Translations under genes and position numbers: made by a program | Assembly: GCA_963662155.1 (NCBI GenBank) | Contig: OY759263.1 | Span: forward strand, 38,394,595-38,458,594 | Direction: 5' to 3' | DNA: 64,000 bases | Origin: Lamellibrachia columna | Taxonomy: Eukaryota; Annelida; Polychaeta; Sabellida; Siboglinidae | Notes under the pieces: generated by a model | Told to the model about the DNA's origin: nothing | Database searches by the model: none | The model's input: only the letters and a program-made list of their open reading frames with translations | Part shown: positions 1-12,321 of the stretch, one piece after another | Numbering within the stretch: position 1 is the first letter of the stretch | Layout: the number at the start of each line of letters is the position of its first letter

Positions 1-121
1 ACCCGTACATTATTAACTTGAGGACAAGTGCTAACTTGAAGATTCCGTATAAACTCAAAGATAGAGGAAATTAAAAATACCTGCACCAGAGAACACTTAA
101 AGCTGTACCGAAACTGCTTCG

Positions 122-280
122 TTTGGTGAAATATCTGACCAAGTTTGTCCCACATGTCAGATAAACTCGAACCCCTCACGGGGGGGGGGGACACTGAGTG
201 GCATTAGTTGCATTAGGTACAAAAGGAAGCTTTTGATCGCACGAAGAAGGCTCTCACGAGCATACCAGTACTGCAGTAAT
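122..280 (+). pseudogene. Ty3/Gypsy pol scrap, copy 1
   Basis: With frameshifts it reads LVKYLTKFVPHVSDKLEPLT, then a TEW remnant, then EAFDRTKKALTSIPVLQY. This is the typical stretch between the RT thumb and RNase H of Gypsy elements (Y-x-x-KF-x-P, ...LxPL..., AF-x-x-K-x-x-LT-x-x-PVL). A G-run at 181-190 breaks the frame. The retroelement fragment is inactive. Confidence 0.65.
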
Positions 281-1499
281 AAGAAATCTTGGCGCAGGAG
301 ATTTGCAGGACGGACTCCCTGTAGTGTCTATATTCCTATACAGTCACTGGGAGAAACTATACGCCGAGTTATCCGCTATCATATTTACCTGCGATACGTT
401 TGACGGAAGAGAGATACATGTGTAGAGTGAGCACTAGCCATTAGAAGTGATCTTCAGGACTCGTGAGATTACTACTTCATCTGGCATACACGCGTGGAAC
501 TGATAACTGAACATTGCGGACAGTGAAGTGCCGACAAGTTTGCGCAAGAACATCATCTATGCGATTTCGTGAGTCAGTGTAGTGTATGCAATATATACAG
601 ACCAGAGCGAAAGCTGGTGCTGACTTGTTCGAGCTACATGAAGAGTAATTTCCATACTGCAAGTGGATTACTATGCCAGTTTCTTCGAGCAAATACCAAC
701 CAACCAAAGAACCTCTTGGAGATAGCGATGGAGAATGGTACCGACGCTTTATAAAACACTGTGCGTAGGAGCTACAGTGCATCCGCAGGCACTACTGTTA
801 GAGTCAGACGATGCGATTCGTATGAAACTGTCGTCACGGAACACGTGGAAGGTTGTAGAATGTGCAAATTAACTCTTCAAAATCGCCTGGCGCCCGAGAG
901 TGAACCGCCAGACCGATACACCACCGTGACGATACACCGCCGTGTGGACTTGACGCCAGTGCTCTTATCTACGAACTTTTTGAATACGAGTGTTGTTTTA
1001 CGACACCTACATTGAGCCGGAGCCTTCCCTATATAGTAAGAGTTAGAATTTGTGTAAGCCATTAATGTTGACATTATTTGCCTTTGGATTACTTCAGAAA
1101 AAACCACTGTTGCGGATGTTTTACTGCTAGAGCAATAGCTTTATGGTATTCGAAGGCTTGGACGATACCCTCAACAATGGCTTTCATAGGCATCAAGGTA
1201 CGCACAGGACTGGTTATAACATAGAGGAAAAAATGTGGGAATTAACATTTCGGCCTTTGCCTTGGATGGCAATCTCCTTAAATCTAGCATAAGACTAGCA
1301 CATTATGATTGTAACTATTCATGTTTTTATTTACATGATTTAGTATTGTATAAAAAAATGTTGCGTTAACGATATGTGTATATACAATGCATATATGATG
1401 TTGGAAATAAATGTATTGTACATTTGTACATTGTACATTTGTACGTCATACCACTGAACAGAAGGAAATTGCACGTTATTACAATGTGCAACAATATTG

Positions 1500-1830
1500 G
1501 GAATTTTTTCCAGGGAGTTTTGTGGAGCAGCTATTCAATAGTGATGTTGTTAGACCAAAATATCCCGGGGATCTTCCGTAAATACCTGTTTTGGAAAGCC
1601 TCAAGCTTGTGTGTTAACTTAATTTTCAGTTTCCCGCAGTCAGAGTAGAGTTTACTTCGGAGCTCTGCAACTTAACACTTGATATCTATGTAAAGTATCT
1701 TAATCACGTTCATTATCTTCTGTGATGACGTAAGTATTTTACACAAGGATTCTCTGTGAAAGTCGTCAAAAGCCTTTTCGAAGTCAATAAATGAAATGTA
1801 GGTTGTACATTTCGTGCTTTGTTCCAAAAT
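1500..1830 (-). pseudogene. LINE fragment (RT motif joined to C-terminal tail), copy 1
   Basis: The minus strand reads TYISFIDFEKAFDDFHRESL, then KIMNVIKILY (RT motif A region of non-LTR elements). After an internal deletion it reads THKLEAFQNRYLRKIPGIFW, the C-terminal block of the same kind of element. The catalytic centre is missing. This family differs from the CR1/L2-like LINE seen elsewhere in the window. Confidence 0.7.
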
Positions 1831-1878
1831 ATGTCGTAACGTCAAAAATAATCAATGCAATACATGCCTCTTCTGAAA

Positions 1879-1912
1879 ACTTCGATGGAAACCTTATGGT
1901 TTCCATCGAAGT
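1879..1912. repeat. Perfect 15-bp hairpin, copy 1
   Basis: ACTTCGATGGAAACC, a four-base TTAT loop, then the exact reverse complement. It lies just outside the foldback element. Confidence 0.95.
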
Positions 1913-1946
1913 ATGCTATAAATGGTGGCCGACTATGCGACTATAT

Positions 1947-2467
1947 CATGTTCCACAAACAAAAAATGAGAATTACATAAGATTAGCATTTTGTGAAATT
2001 CTTACCTTTGTAAGAATCAGTTCTCTCCATCTTCATCATATTTGCCGCTCTCATTTTGGCAGGTCTGTCTACCCTAGCATGCGTAAAATGATGTGCATAA
2101 CATGTCAGAGCTGTTGGTAGCTGCATCTTGACACGGTGAAGGATTTGGTCCCTTCGTTGTGGTGCATCGTGTGCTGTCCGTTGATTAAATGCGCATGTAT
2201 GCCATAGTTGACATGCCCAAAACATGATAAAGAAAAAGGGACCAAATCCTTCACCTGTCAAGATGCACTAACAACTACTCTGAAATGGCATGCACACCAT
2301 TTTGCGCATGCTAGGGTGGACAGGCCTGCCAAAATGAGAGCGGCAAGTACGTCCTACATGATGAAGAGGACTAATGCTTAGAAAGGTAAGAATTTAACAA
2401 AATACTGATCTTATGTAATTCTCATATTATTATTAAAATTATTTATGGTTTTTGTTCGTGGAACATG
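1947..2467. mobile_element. Foldback (MITE-like) element, copy 1
   Basis: The left arm starts CATGTTCCACAAACAAAAA and the right arm ends with the complement, TTTTTGTTCGTGGAACATG. Both arms share, in mirrored order, the AGAATTACATAAGAT, TTCTTACCTTT, TTTTGGCAGG, TAGCATGCG and GGATTTGGTCCCT blocks. The arms are about 210-230 bp around a central spacer of roughly 80 bp. No coding sequence is expected. The superfamily is unclear. Confidence 0.85.
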
Positions 2468-2994
2468 AAATAGTCTTTTTTTTATAGTTGGCAACCGTTT
2501 GTAGCATACTTATGGTCACCATCTTGTTTTTTTTACATTTTTATTTAAATTATAATCGAATTCCTCATGTTTGGAAACATAAAATAACATTTCAACCATG
2601 TTTGTATCTTATCTGGTTGCGAAGATACGACAAAAAGTTGATTTTGGTGGCTATTTTGGAATTTTTTCAAAATGCTCAAGGGTGAGAACTCCACAGTAGA
2701 TACATGCTAGAGATGAATAATTAATAAAGAAAAAACTATCATGCAATAAGGGTTACCCCCTTCGACTGCTGGACTATTGTGTCATCGTCTTCTTGAATAG
2801 GATTCTGGGTTTCTCTTGTTTAAGCATTTCTGTGCAGACGTTTAATTTACATGAATTCTCCAAAAACCAAGGAAAGCTAAACAGAATACTATCCAGAACA
2901 AAGTCTTTAATGAGAAAAGGAAAGTGCAATACACAGTTTGCTTCAAGTATCTACCATCAAATGTAGTATGCTACTCACATTTTGGAAGCTCTCA

Positions 2995-4010
2995 AGAGTA
3001 CCAAGAAATCTTGGCGCAGGAGTGTTGCAGGACGGACTCCTTGTAGTGTCTAAATCCCCATACTCTCACAGTCACTAGGAGAAACTATATGTCGAGTTAT
3101 TCGCTATCATAAGACGGTGAGTAACCTGCACGTTTATGCGCACTAAAATGCGTGACATGAATTGATCCAGCAGAATCACCTTTCAAAGGTGCAGGAGTGA
3201 AGTGCCGACAAATTTGCGCAAGAACATCATCACCACGGTACATCTCTCCCATCGGGTTATCCAGGGACGTATGCGATTTCGTTAGTCAGTGTCAATACAC
3301 ACACCAGAGCGAAAGCTCATGCTGAGCTAATTCGAGCTAGGGTAGAGTAATTTCCATACTGCTAATGGACTACTACACCAATGTGATCGATACAATGCCG
3401 TATTCTTGGAGTAGTCATGTCCACAGATCTCTAGCAGTGAATTCAGAGAGTTCGAGCGAAATCAGAGCAGTCTGAAATTCCCTAGAGCAATGAATTGGTT
3501 GAACGAGCAATTGGATCGTTGAAGAACCTCGTAGAGAAAGCGATGGAGAATGGTAGCGACATGCAGCTGCTTTTGTTAAACTTTTTAAACACTGCGTAGG
3601 AGCTACAGTACATCAGGCACTGCTGTTAGAATCAGACGATGTGATTCGTATGAAACTGTTAGCATGGAACACGACGAAAGTTGGAGAATGTACAAAGAAA
3701 CTCTTCAAAATCTCCCGGTGAACCACTGACCGAGGTAGAATTTGATTAAGCTGTTATTGACATTATTTGCCTTTGGGTTACTCAACAGAGGTCTGAAACT
3801 GCTTAGGTGAGTTATATTGTTGCACAGAGTGCATACATTGGCATGTTTTTCCTACGAAGAGTGAACAGAACAAACCACTATTGCGGATGTTCTGTTGCTA
3901 GATTAGAGCAACAGCCCGGGTAGAGAATGCTTTATGGTATTCGAAGATGCGTTACGATACCCTCAACAATGGCTTAATAAAGCGTCAAGATATGCACACG
4001 TATTTTATAC
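2995..4010. repeat. Diverged relative of the duplicated unit
   Basis: Shares blocks with 283-1200 in the same order: the ggcgcaggag / caggacggactcc block, the agaacatcatc block, the ggagctacagt block and the ctcaacaatggctt block. It also has segments absent from the long copies (3380-3520) that reappear in 10250-10400. This looks like an older, less deleted family member. Confidence 0.8.
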
Positions 4011-4952
4011 ACATTATTTTAATTTAAATATAGCATACATTCGTACGTCACACACTAAAAGGAAATTGCATTTTATCAAATGTGCAACAATATTATTAAG
4101 ATAAACCACTTCTAGAGCAAGTAAAAGTTTCAGAAATACGTGAAGTAATAGCAGATACAATTTTGGAACTATGTATTTTTATTGGGGAATAAACGCATTT
4201 TTGTAATAACACAGGATCTTGGACACATTAGCATGCCACTGCCTTTTGAGATTGAGAGTGGCTTTAAAATCTTGGGTGCAAACACGTCATAAGTATGTGA
4301 GATTGGCGACAGATCGCTAGCCATGCTGTGGCAAGTGTAGAAATTGTGGAACGGAACATGCGACAAATCGTTGGATCAGTTAGCTGTCTTTTATCAGGAA
4401 AAGAGTGAAACGCAGACAGTGCTTAGCCTGGACGCTTCCGGGGGCATGGGAGAGCTGAAGATCAAGGATTTGGATGCTTTGGACAGTGTAAAGCACACCT
4501 GAGGCTATACAAGAGAAGAAGATAACAGCTATGAAAGACAATTATTAAATTAAGTTTGTAAGACCAATGGAGCACGTACCAGTAAATTGAACGAGTTAGT
4601 GTGTGATGGAATAATAATGCGTCACAGAGATATACAGACTGGAAGTAGTTCAATACGTTGACGCCTTTTGGGAGGTATCGATGGCTACGGATGCCTTTTG
4701 GGATTAAGAGAACTGGCAAAACACGATGAACCAACATATGACTATTCTAGCTTGTGGTACAACTGACGAAGTGGCACAAATTGACCTCAACAAGAATTAA
4801 GATGGAAATGAACGAGAGATTATCTGTATTTCCTAGGAGTGTTTGTAATTGATGCCATGATGTCACAGTTTGCGCGTTGAGTGCCACGTTTGGCCTCAAC
4901 GCCAGTGTTCCTACGAGTGCATAAACTTACAATATATGAGATAATATGAGAA
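4011..4952. other. Unassigned sequence between family copies
   Basis: Contains short open stretches (for example 4169-4366 and 4462-4737 on the minus strand) with no recognisable motif. Base composition resembles the surrounding repeats. I see no clear gene or terminal repeats. Confidence 0.4.
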
Positions 4953-5713
4953 CTGGTCACTGGGAGAAACTATACGCCGAGTTATTCGCTATCATATTTA
5001 CCTGCGATACGTTTGACGGAAGAGAGATACATGTGTAGAGTGAGCACTAGCCATTAGAAGTGATCTTCAGGACTCGTGAGATTGCTACTTCATTTGGCAT
5101 ACACGCGTGGAACTGATAACTGAACATTGCGGACAGTGAAGTGCCGACAAGTTTGCGCAAGAACATCATCTATGCGATTTCGTGAGTCAGTGTAGTGTAT
5201 GCAATATATACAGACCAGAGCGAAAGCTGGTGCTGACTTGTTCGAGCTACATGAAAAGTAATTTCCTTACTGCAAGTGGATTACTATGCCAATTTCTTCG
5301 AGCAAATACCAACCAACCAAAGAACCTCTTGGAGATAGCGATGGAGAATGGTACCGACGCTTTATAAAACACTGTGCGTAGGAGCTACAGTGCATCCGCA
5401 GGCACGACTGTTAGAGTCAGACGATGCGATTCGTATGAAACTGTCGTCACGGAACACGTGGAAGGTTGTAGAATGTGCAAATTAACTCTTCAAAATCGCC
5501 CGGTGCCCGAGAGTGAACCGCCAGACCGATACACCCACCGTGACGATACACCGCCGTGTGGACTTGACGCCAGTGCTCTTATCTACGAACTTTTTGAATA
5601 CGTGTGTTGTTTTACGACACCTACATTGAGCCGGAGCCTTCCCTATATAATACGAGTTAGAATTTGTGTAAGCCATTATTGTTGACATTATTTGCCTTTG
5701 GGTTACTTCAGAA
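4953..5713. repeat. Partial third copy of the duplicated unit
   Basis: Matches 343-1099 and the equivalent stretch near 7943-8697 in the same orientation with few differences. It starts at cactgggagaaac and ends at ttacttcaga. It lies between the two long copies, so the locus looks like a small cluster rather than a simple duplication. Confidence 0.93.
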
Positions 5714-6932
5714 CACCTGCTGCTTTTAGCTGTGTGTCGCACTTTTGTTATGTGGCAACGCTTTCTTGCTATGTGTGTAACGCTTTTATATGTATTTTGT
5801 CGTATTTAGCTATGTATATTACGTGTTCAGCTATGTAAGAACACATATTTAGTTTTCTTGTTGTCGCACTTAGCGTTGTATATGTCGCACCTACATGTTT
5901 CAATCAACATTCCGGTGAAGTTCAACCATTCAACAAAGTCCAAATCATCTAAGTAAAATGACGTGCCAAGGAAGGAAGTATGCAACTAGCAAACTTTCAT
6001 ATTAAACTTTCAAAACAAGCTTCAAATCATCAACTTTATGTAGTATGCTCCAAAAACAACTAAAAAAATACGCTGTCTTGGATTTAAATTATCAAAAATA
6101 ACTTCTAGATTCCATTGATTTTGTAACGCTGCTTCTTTTATCAGTCTGATGTTTCAACAACATGTGCACTTATATAGACCGCCACGCGGCGTTATGGTGA
6201 GTGCAAAAACCTTGGATCCTTTGCGGGCCCTCTTGATCTTGCTGCATCAGTACTAATAGGACGTTCCATGGTAAAAAAGAGCACAACTTGTCACATGTGG
6301 TTATGCTGGAAAGGTTGTACATTTTCCACAGGAATGCATCTGTAGCAGAAATTGTCTCGTACTAATTGTTCCAATTGTTTGTTTGGACTACTTTCCATGA
6401 CCCGCCATTGGTGAAGAACTGTCACAACAAGTGATTGTTTGGAAGAAAAACAATGTGTTAACACTACTTCACTGCATCTTGTAAAAAATGGTAATTAACA
6501 GTGTCAACGTCTGTGGTGCCTTTAGTTATTCTGATGCATGTCGTTTACCCATGTACAACCAGTGTGTTGTTGTGGGTACGCTAGTATCAATACTTTCTCT
6601 AACATAAACAAAATCGGCATGAGAGCAACTTTGTCTATCCTACTAGCATCACTTTTTACATTCAGCACATCTAATCACCTAAAACTGTAATCAAGAAATC
6701 ATTACTATACTAATTGAGGGTGTTCAGTAGCAAATGACCCTTCCAACAGTTTGCCAACCTAAATTTTTGGATAAAGCACAGCCAAATCACAATAAATCTG
6801 AAGATGAGTCAATGGTAACACCACCAGTTGAGGTATAGCTTTCGAGCAGTCGATATGGCTGTTTCATTCGCAGAGTTAATTTAATTGTTGACGTTATTCT
6901 CGGATTTTGATGTATGAATCAACGGACCGTGC
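5714..6932. other. Unassigned sequence; short degenerate tandem repeat at its start
   Basis: 5740-5900 holds a degenerate repeat built on an AGCTATGTGT / GTCGCAC theme. The rest has no supported gene. Confidence 0.4.
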
Positions 6933-7676
6933 ATGTCGAATCATTTCTATAAAATCTACCGACTTATACCCACTCTGGTGGGCAGGTCGCAACGTTTTGC
7001 GACAATTCTCCGTTCTAAGTGGCCCTATTTTGTCATCAGGAAAGTTCTACTGTTCCAAGGATTATGCAGTCCTTCTTTAAGTAGCCATGAATCGGTGAAT
7101 TCACGATATCATTGACCATGTGTGTGGAAAATGTCTGATGGAACAACTGAACACAGCATTGTAGTTGAAGAGCTTTTCTCACTCGCGAACTTCTCGTTGG
7201 ATGGCTCTAATAAGAATTGCCTTCTGATATCATTCTGCCACTTGATGGGACTTCTTATTCACGAAAAGAATTCCGAATGCCAAAGTGCCTTTTTTGGAGA
7301 TATCAAATTCGAACTAATTGGCCTAATTGTCCTAATTTGTTAGACAACTCCACTGTAGTACGCTTCCGTCTGCAAAGCAGTATTGAGAGTGACTCGGAGA
7401 ACGTGTCCTATCTTGCCCTTATACCTCTCCGTTTTCCAAGTAGTCATAGCGTCGAATCCCATTGCTGGATTTATTCACATGCGATTTAGTGAATTCATCC
7501 TGAAAGTAGATTGTGGTAGAACTGACGAAGAGGCAAACATTTACCACGACAAGAATCTGCGCGCGTTCCTTGGATCTCGCTCGACAAAGAAGGTGAAAGA
7601 AAACCCGTACATTGTTAACTTGAGGACAAGTGCTAACTTGAAGATTCCGTATAAACTCAAAGATAGAGGAAATTAA
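6933..7676 (+). pseudogene. Unidentified decayed coding-like region upstream of the second copy
   Basis: Overlapping short frames include SEFILKVDCGRTDEEANIYH and LRTSANLKIPYKLKD. The last of these runs into the Gypsy-derived segment at 7722, and its final part is also present at positions 1-75. The peptides look protein-like but shift frame every 70-100 codons. No family recognised; probably the upstream part of the same retroelement-derived debris. Confidence 0.3.
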
Positions 7677-7721
7677 AAATACCTGCACCAGAGAACACTT
7701 AAAGCTGTACCGAAACTGCTT

Positions 7722-7880
7722 CGTTTGGTGAAATATCTGACCAAGTTTGTCCCACATGTCAGATAAACTCGAACCCCTCACGGGGGGGGGACACTGAGTG
7801 GCATTAGTTGCATTAGGTACAAAAGGAAGCTTTTGATCGCACGAAGAAGGCTCTCACGAGCATACCAGTACTGCAGTAAT
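7722..7880 (+). pseudogene. Ty3/Gypsy pol scrap, copy 2
   Basis: Duplicate of 122-280 with the same broken Gypsy RT/RNase H junction peptides. The G-run is two bases shorter. Confidence 0.65.
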
Positions 7881-9097
7881 AAGAAATCTTGGCGCAGGAG
7901 ATTTGCAGGACGGACTCCCTGTAGTGTCTATATTCCTATACAGTCACTGGGAGAAACTATACGCCGAGTTATCCGCTATCATATTTACCTGCGATACGTT
8001 TGACGGAAGAGAGATACATGTGTAGAGTGAGCACTAGCCATTAGAAGTGATCTTCAGGACTCGTGAGATTACTACTTCATCTGGCATACACGCGTGGAAC
8101 TGATAACTGAACATTGCGGACAGTGAAGTGCCGACAAGTTTGCGCAAGAACATCATCTATGCGATTTCGTGAGTCAGTGTAGTGTATGCAATATATACAG
8201 ACCAGAGCGAAAGCTGGTGCTGACTTGTTCGAGCTACATGAAGAGTAATTTCCATACTGCAAGTGGATTACTATGCCAGTTTCTTCGAGCAAATACCAAC
8301 CAACCAAAGAACCTCTTGGAGATAGCGATGGAGAATGGTACCGACGCTTTATAAAACACTGTGCGTAGGAGCTACAGTGCATCCGCAGGCACTACTGTTA
8401 GAGTCAGACGATGCGATTCGTATGAAACTGTCGTCACGGAACACGTGGAAGGTTGTAGAATGTGCAAATTAACTCTTCAAAATCGCCTGGCGCCCGAGAG
8501 TGAACCGCCAGACCGATACACCACCGTGACGATACACCGCCGTGTGGACTTGACGCCAGTGCTCTTATCTACGAACTTTTTGAATACGAGTGTTGTTTTA
8601 CGACACCTACATTGAGCCGGAGCCTTCCCTATATAGTAAGAGTTAGAATTTGGGTAAGCCATTATGTTGACATTATTTGCCTTTGGATTACTTCAGAAAA
8701 AACCACTGTTGCGGATGTTTTACTGCTAGAGCAATAGCTTTATGGTATTCGAAGGTTGGACGATACCCTCAACAATGGCTTTCATAGGCATCAAGGTACG
8801 CACAGGACTGGTTATAACATAGAGGAAAAAATGTGGGAATTAACATTTCGGCCTTTGCCTTGGATGGCAATCTCCTTAAATCTAGCATAAGACTAGCACA
8901 TTATGATTGTAACTATTCATGTTTTTATTTACATGATTTAGTATTGTATAAAAAAATGTTGCGTTAACGATATGTGTATATACAATGCATATATGATGTT
9001 GGAAATAAATGTATTGTACATTTGTACATTGTACATTTGTACGTCATACCACTGAACAGAAGGAAATTGCACGTTATTACAATGTGCAACAATATTG

Positions 9098-9428
9098 GGA
9101 ATTTTTTCCAGGGAGTTTTGTGGAGCAGCTATTCAATAGTGATGTTGTTAGACCAAAATATCCCGGGGATCTTCCGTAAATACCTGTTTTGGAAAGCCTC
9201 AAGCTTGTGTGTTAACTTAATTTTCAGTTTCCCGCAGTCAGAGTAGAGTTTACTTCGGAGCTCTGCAACTTAACACTTGATATCTATGTAAAGTATCTTA
9301 ATCACGTTCATTATCTTCTGTGGTGACGTAAGTATTTTACACAAGGATTCTCTGTGAAAGTCGTCAAAGGCTTTTTCGAAGTCAATAAATGAAATGTAGG
9401 TTGTACATTTCGTGCTTTGTTCCAAAAT
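9098..9428 (-). pseudogene. LINE fragment, copy 2
   Basis: Duplicate of the fragment at 1500-1830 within the second long copy, with the same internal deletion. The deletion therefore predates the duplication. Confidence 0.7.
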
Positions 9429-9471
9429 ATGTCGTAACGTCAAAAATAATCAATACATGCCTCTTCTGAAA

Positions 9472-9505
9472 ACTTCGATGGAAACCTTATGGTTTCCATC
9501 GAAGT
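9472..9505. repeat. Perfect 15-bp hairpin, copy 2
   Basis: Identical to the hairpin at 1879-1912, in the second duplicated copy. Confidence 0.95.
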
Positions 9506-9539
9506 ATGCTATAAATGGTGGCCGACTATGCGACTATAT

Positions 9540-10049
9540 CATGTTCCACAAACAAAAAATGAGAATTACATTTTGTGAAATTCTTACCTTTGTAAGAATC
9601 AGTTCTCTCCATCTTCATCATATTTGCCGCTCTCATTTTGGCAGGTCTGTCTACCCTAGCATGCGTAAAATGATGTGCATAACATGTCAGAGCTGTTGGT
9701 AGCTGCATCTTGACACGGTGAAGGATTTGGTCCCTTCGTTGTGGTGCATCGTGTGCTGTCCGTTGATTAAATGCGCATGTATGCCATAGTGGACATGCCC
9801 AAAACATGATAAAGAAAAAGGGACCAAATCTTTCACCTGTCAAGATGCACTAACAACTACTCTGAAATGGCATGCACACCATTTTGCGCATGCTAGGGTG
9901 GACAGGCCTGCCAAAATGAGAGCGGCAAGTACGTCCTACATGATGAAGAGGACTAATGCTTAGAAAGGTAAGAATTTAACGAAATACTGATCTTATGTAA
10001 TTCTCATATTATTATTAAAATTATTTATGGTTTTTGTTCGTGGAACATG
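9540..10049. mobile_element. Foldback (MITE-like) element, copy 2
   Basis: Same inverted-repeat structure as 1947-2467, carried along by the segmental duplication. It has small deletions, for example loss of the ATAAGATTAGC stretch in the left arm. Confidence 0.85.
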
Positions 10050-10224
10050 AAATAGCATACTTATGGTCACCATCTTGTTTTTTTTACATTTTTATTTAAA
10101 TTATAGTCAATATAAATCAAATTCCTCCTTTGGAAACATAAAATAACATTTCAACCATGTTTGTATCTTATCTGGTTGCGAAGATACGACAAAAAGTTGA
10201 TTTTGGTGGCCATTTTGGAATTTC

Positions 10225-10958
10225 TTCGAGCAGATGCGAAAGAAGCGTGTGATCGATACAATGCCGTATGCTCGGAGTAGTCATGTCCACAGATCTCTAG
10301 CAGTGAATTCAGAGAGTTCGAGCGAAATCAGAGCAGTCTGAAATTCCCTAGAGCAATGAATCGGAAGAACCTCGTAGAGAAACATGCAGCTGCTTTTGTT
10401 CAACTTTTTAAACACTGCGTAGGAGCTACAGTACAGCCGCAGGCACTGCTGTTAGAATCAGACGATGCGATTCGTATGAAACTGTTGGCATGGAACACGA
10501 GGAAAGTTATGTCTTCCAACACCACATTGAGGCGCCTTCCCTTAGATATCAGAAGGAGGAGTTAGTTATTGGATAAGTTAGATATTCTTTGGATTACCAA
10601 CATGGTTTAGAAACTGCATAGGTAATCCACATTGCCGCACAAAATACACCCTTTGGCCTTTCTGACCTACTTAACATTAAATAGAACAAACCTTTGTCGC
10701 AGTCCCCACAATTTACTTTGATATTTTGCAAGCCCGGGTAGAGAACGCCTTATGGTATTCGAAGAAGGCCGTACAATTGATAGGCGTCAAGGTACTTACA
10801 GCGTTTCCAAACATCACACATTCTATTACGGCAGTTATTGAAAGCAAAGGTGAACTCTGGCAAGGTGAAATTCCTGTTAAGGTTTGTGGAAAATCGTCTA
10901 CTACAACACAGTCGAAATGTCGGATGAATAAAGAAGCCAAGTGAAATATCTTTATCAC
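10225..10958 (+). pseudogene. Diverged family member with the longest residual reading frames
   Basis: Relative of 2995-4010 and of the duplicated unit. One frame at 10356-10565 reads MNRKNLVEKHAAAFVQLFKH and continues through ALLLESDDAIRMKLLAW. A second, 10726-10944, reads ARVENALWYSKKAVQLIGVK. The other family copies hold the same peptides broken by indels, so these look like remains of a once-coding sequence. I do not recognise the family. Association with Gypsy debris in the duplicated copies suggests a retroelement-derived reading frame, but that is only inference. Confidence 0.4.
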
Positions 10959-10959
10959 C

Positions 10960-11879
10960 TATGATGGCAAAAAGGTGTCGTAGATGTCGTTGTCTAAGTT
11001 CAAGTAGCTATCCCGTTCAAATGATCTCGTTAGCTTCGTGGAAGTTGTCGACATACATTTTGAGAATATGAGCTTTCTTCATACACGTACGCTAACGCAA
11101 CTTGATACCGTGATTGTCAAAATCTGTACGCGGAGTACGGCGATTAGATGAGTTGATGGAGCATCTCATCATCCCAACAATATAGATATATTTATATACA
11201 TATATTGTTTTTTTAAGGATCGAATTAGCCTCTGTTTGGCTAATACGAAAATCTTCGGCTAAGTGAATGAATAATAAATTATTTGGACTAAATTGATTTT
11301 ATTATATATAGAATAGAGTGAGTGAGCGGACAGTCGGAGGACGATGTTGAAATGGCAGCTACGCGATCAGGATTACGAAACTGATGCATTCTCTTTTCAA
11401 ACAGCAGTAATTCTCTTATCAGCTTGCTCCTCCAGCTTGTGCAGCTCAATATGGTATATTTCTCCCATTTTTGCTTGCTTTTACGTTTATCCATAAGAAA
11501 TACGGGTCAAGGGAGCTGATTTGACATACTCGGCATTCTGGTTAAATTCGCTGATGAAGGAAGTTTTCTCCGCTATCGGAGTCTATGGAGGACCTTTGTG
11601 CAATGCTGACATCAACATCGACTCTGCAATAGGGCATGAACTTTTCCATTCGATTGATGGGAATAATGGTGAGACTTAATTTCCAAGCTGAGTATTACAT
11701 GTATAGCATCCGATGAAGATCATTGGAGCTACAAACAAGCGAGATGACTGGTAAAAGATAGAACAAACAAAGATTATGCACTCAACTATTGAACATAAAT
11801 AATAAACAGACCCTAGAAGGCGTTAACATCTCAGGAAGAATTCCAACGCTATTTTTTCGGATCTTGACAGCACAACATT
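10960..11879. other. Unassigned AT-rich sequence
   Basis: No ORF with recognisable motifs. The right part (11530-11879) may be the badly decayed 5' portion of the adjacent hAT relic, since scattered transposase-like words occur, but I cannot place its left end. Confidence 0.35.
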
Positions 11880-12321
11880 TGCATTGGTGAAGAATACATT
11901 CACAGCTGATGTCAACCAGTGTGTCGTGTGTTCCAGATGATTGAAGATGCCGCTCAAGAGGAACTGATCACCCAGCCACTGACTCTGGTTCAAAAGATCT
12001 TTTTCAGCATGTCAGTTTGTCACAGTTTTGGTGTGGGGTGATTCAGAGCTATCCGCGTATCTGTGACATTGCGATGAGGAGGCTAATGCCATTCCCTCAA
12101 CCTATTTGTGTGAAAGCGCATTTGCTCACTATAAAATCGAAGGCTCGCAACAGGCTGTAACTTGAGCCCAATATACGGTGCTGCCTATCGTCCACACAAC
12201 CGAGAATCAATAAATATTAGGCATCATCGCATAGTGATTCGATTTTTTGGGATTGGGGGATCGCGACCTTATCTTCTGACAGAAAATTGGGTCGTGGGGT
12301 AAAAAAGGTTGAAAACCACTG
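11880..12321 (+). mobile_element. hAT (Charlie/ZBED-like) transposon relic, 3' end
   Basis: With frameshifts the plus strand reads AAQEELI, then FWCGVIQSYPRICDIAMRRL, then MPF and TYLCESAF, then KARNRL. These are the order and motifs of the hAT C-terminal dimerisation domain, where FW, YP, TTYLCES and K-x-R-N-R-L are conserved. The element ends GGTTGAAAACCACTG at 12321, a common hAT terminus. The coding sequence has several stops. The 5' terminus was not found. Confidence 0.75.

Larger units (their letters stand above)
1..2668. repeat. Segmental duplication, copy 1 (truncated by window edge)
   Basis: Nearly identical to 7603-10223, with only scattered substitutions and small indels (G-run length at 180, a 10-bp deletion near 9570 in copy 2, a rearranged stretch near 2480). 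It contains a Ty3/Gypsy pol scrap, a LINE scrap, a hairpin and a foldback element. The left end is not visible. The near identity points to a recent duplication or gene conversion. Confidence 0.95.
7603..10223. repeat. Segmental duplication, copy 2
   Basis: Direct repeat of 1-2668, offset about 7600 bp. Similarity begins at or before acccgtac (7603) and ends at a shared stretch reading ggttgcgaag, after which the copies diverge. Confidence 0.95.

Noticed and set aside
569..1015. 61- and 84-codon ORFs (starting MSQCSVC, MRRSYSAS) repeated in three copies
   Set aside because: The copies are too recent for their identity to show selection, and the older family members read a different frame through this stretch.
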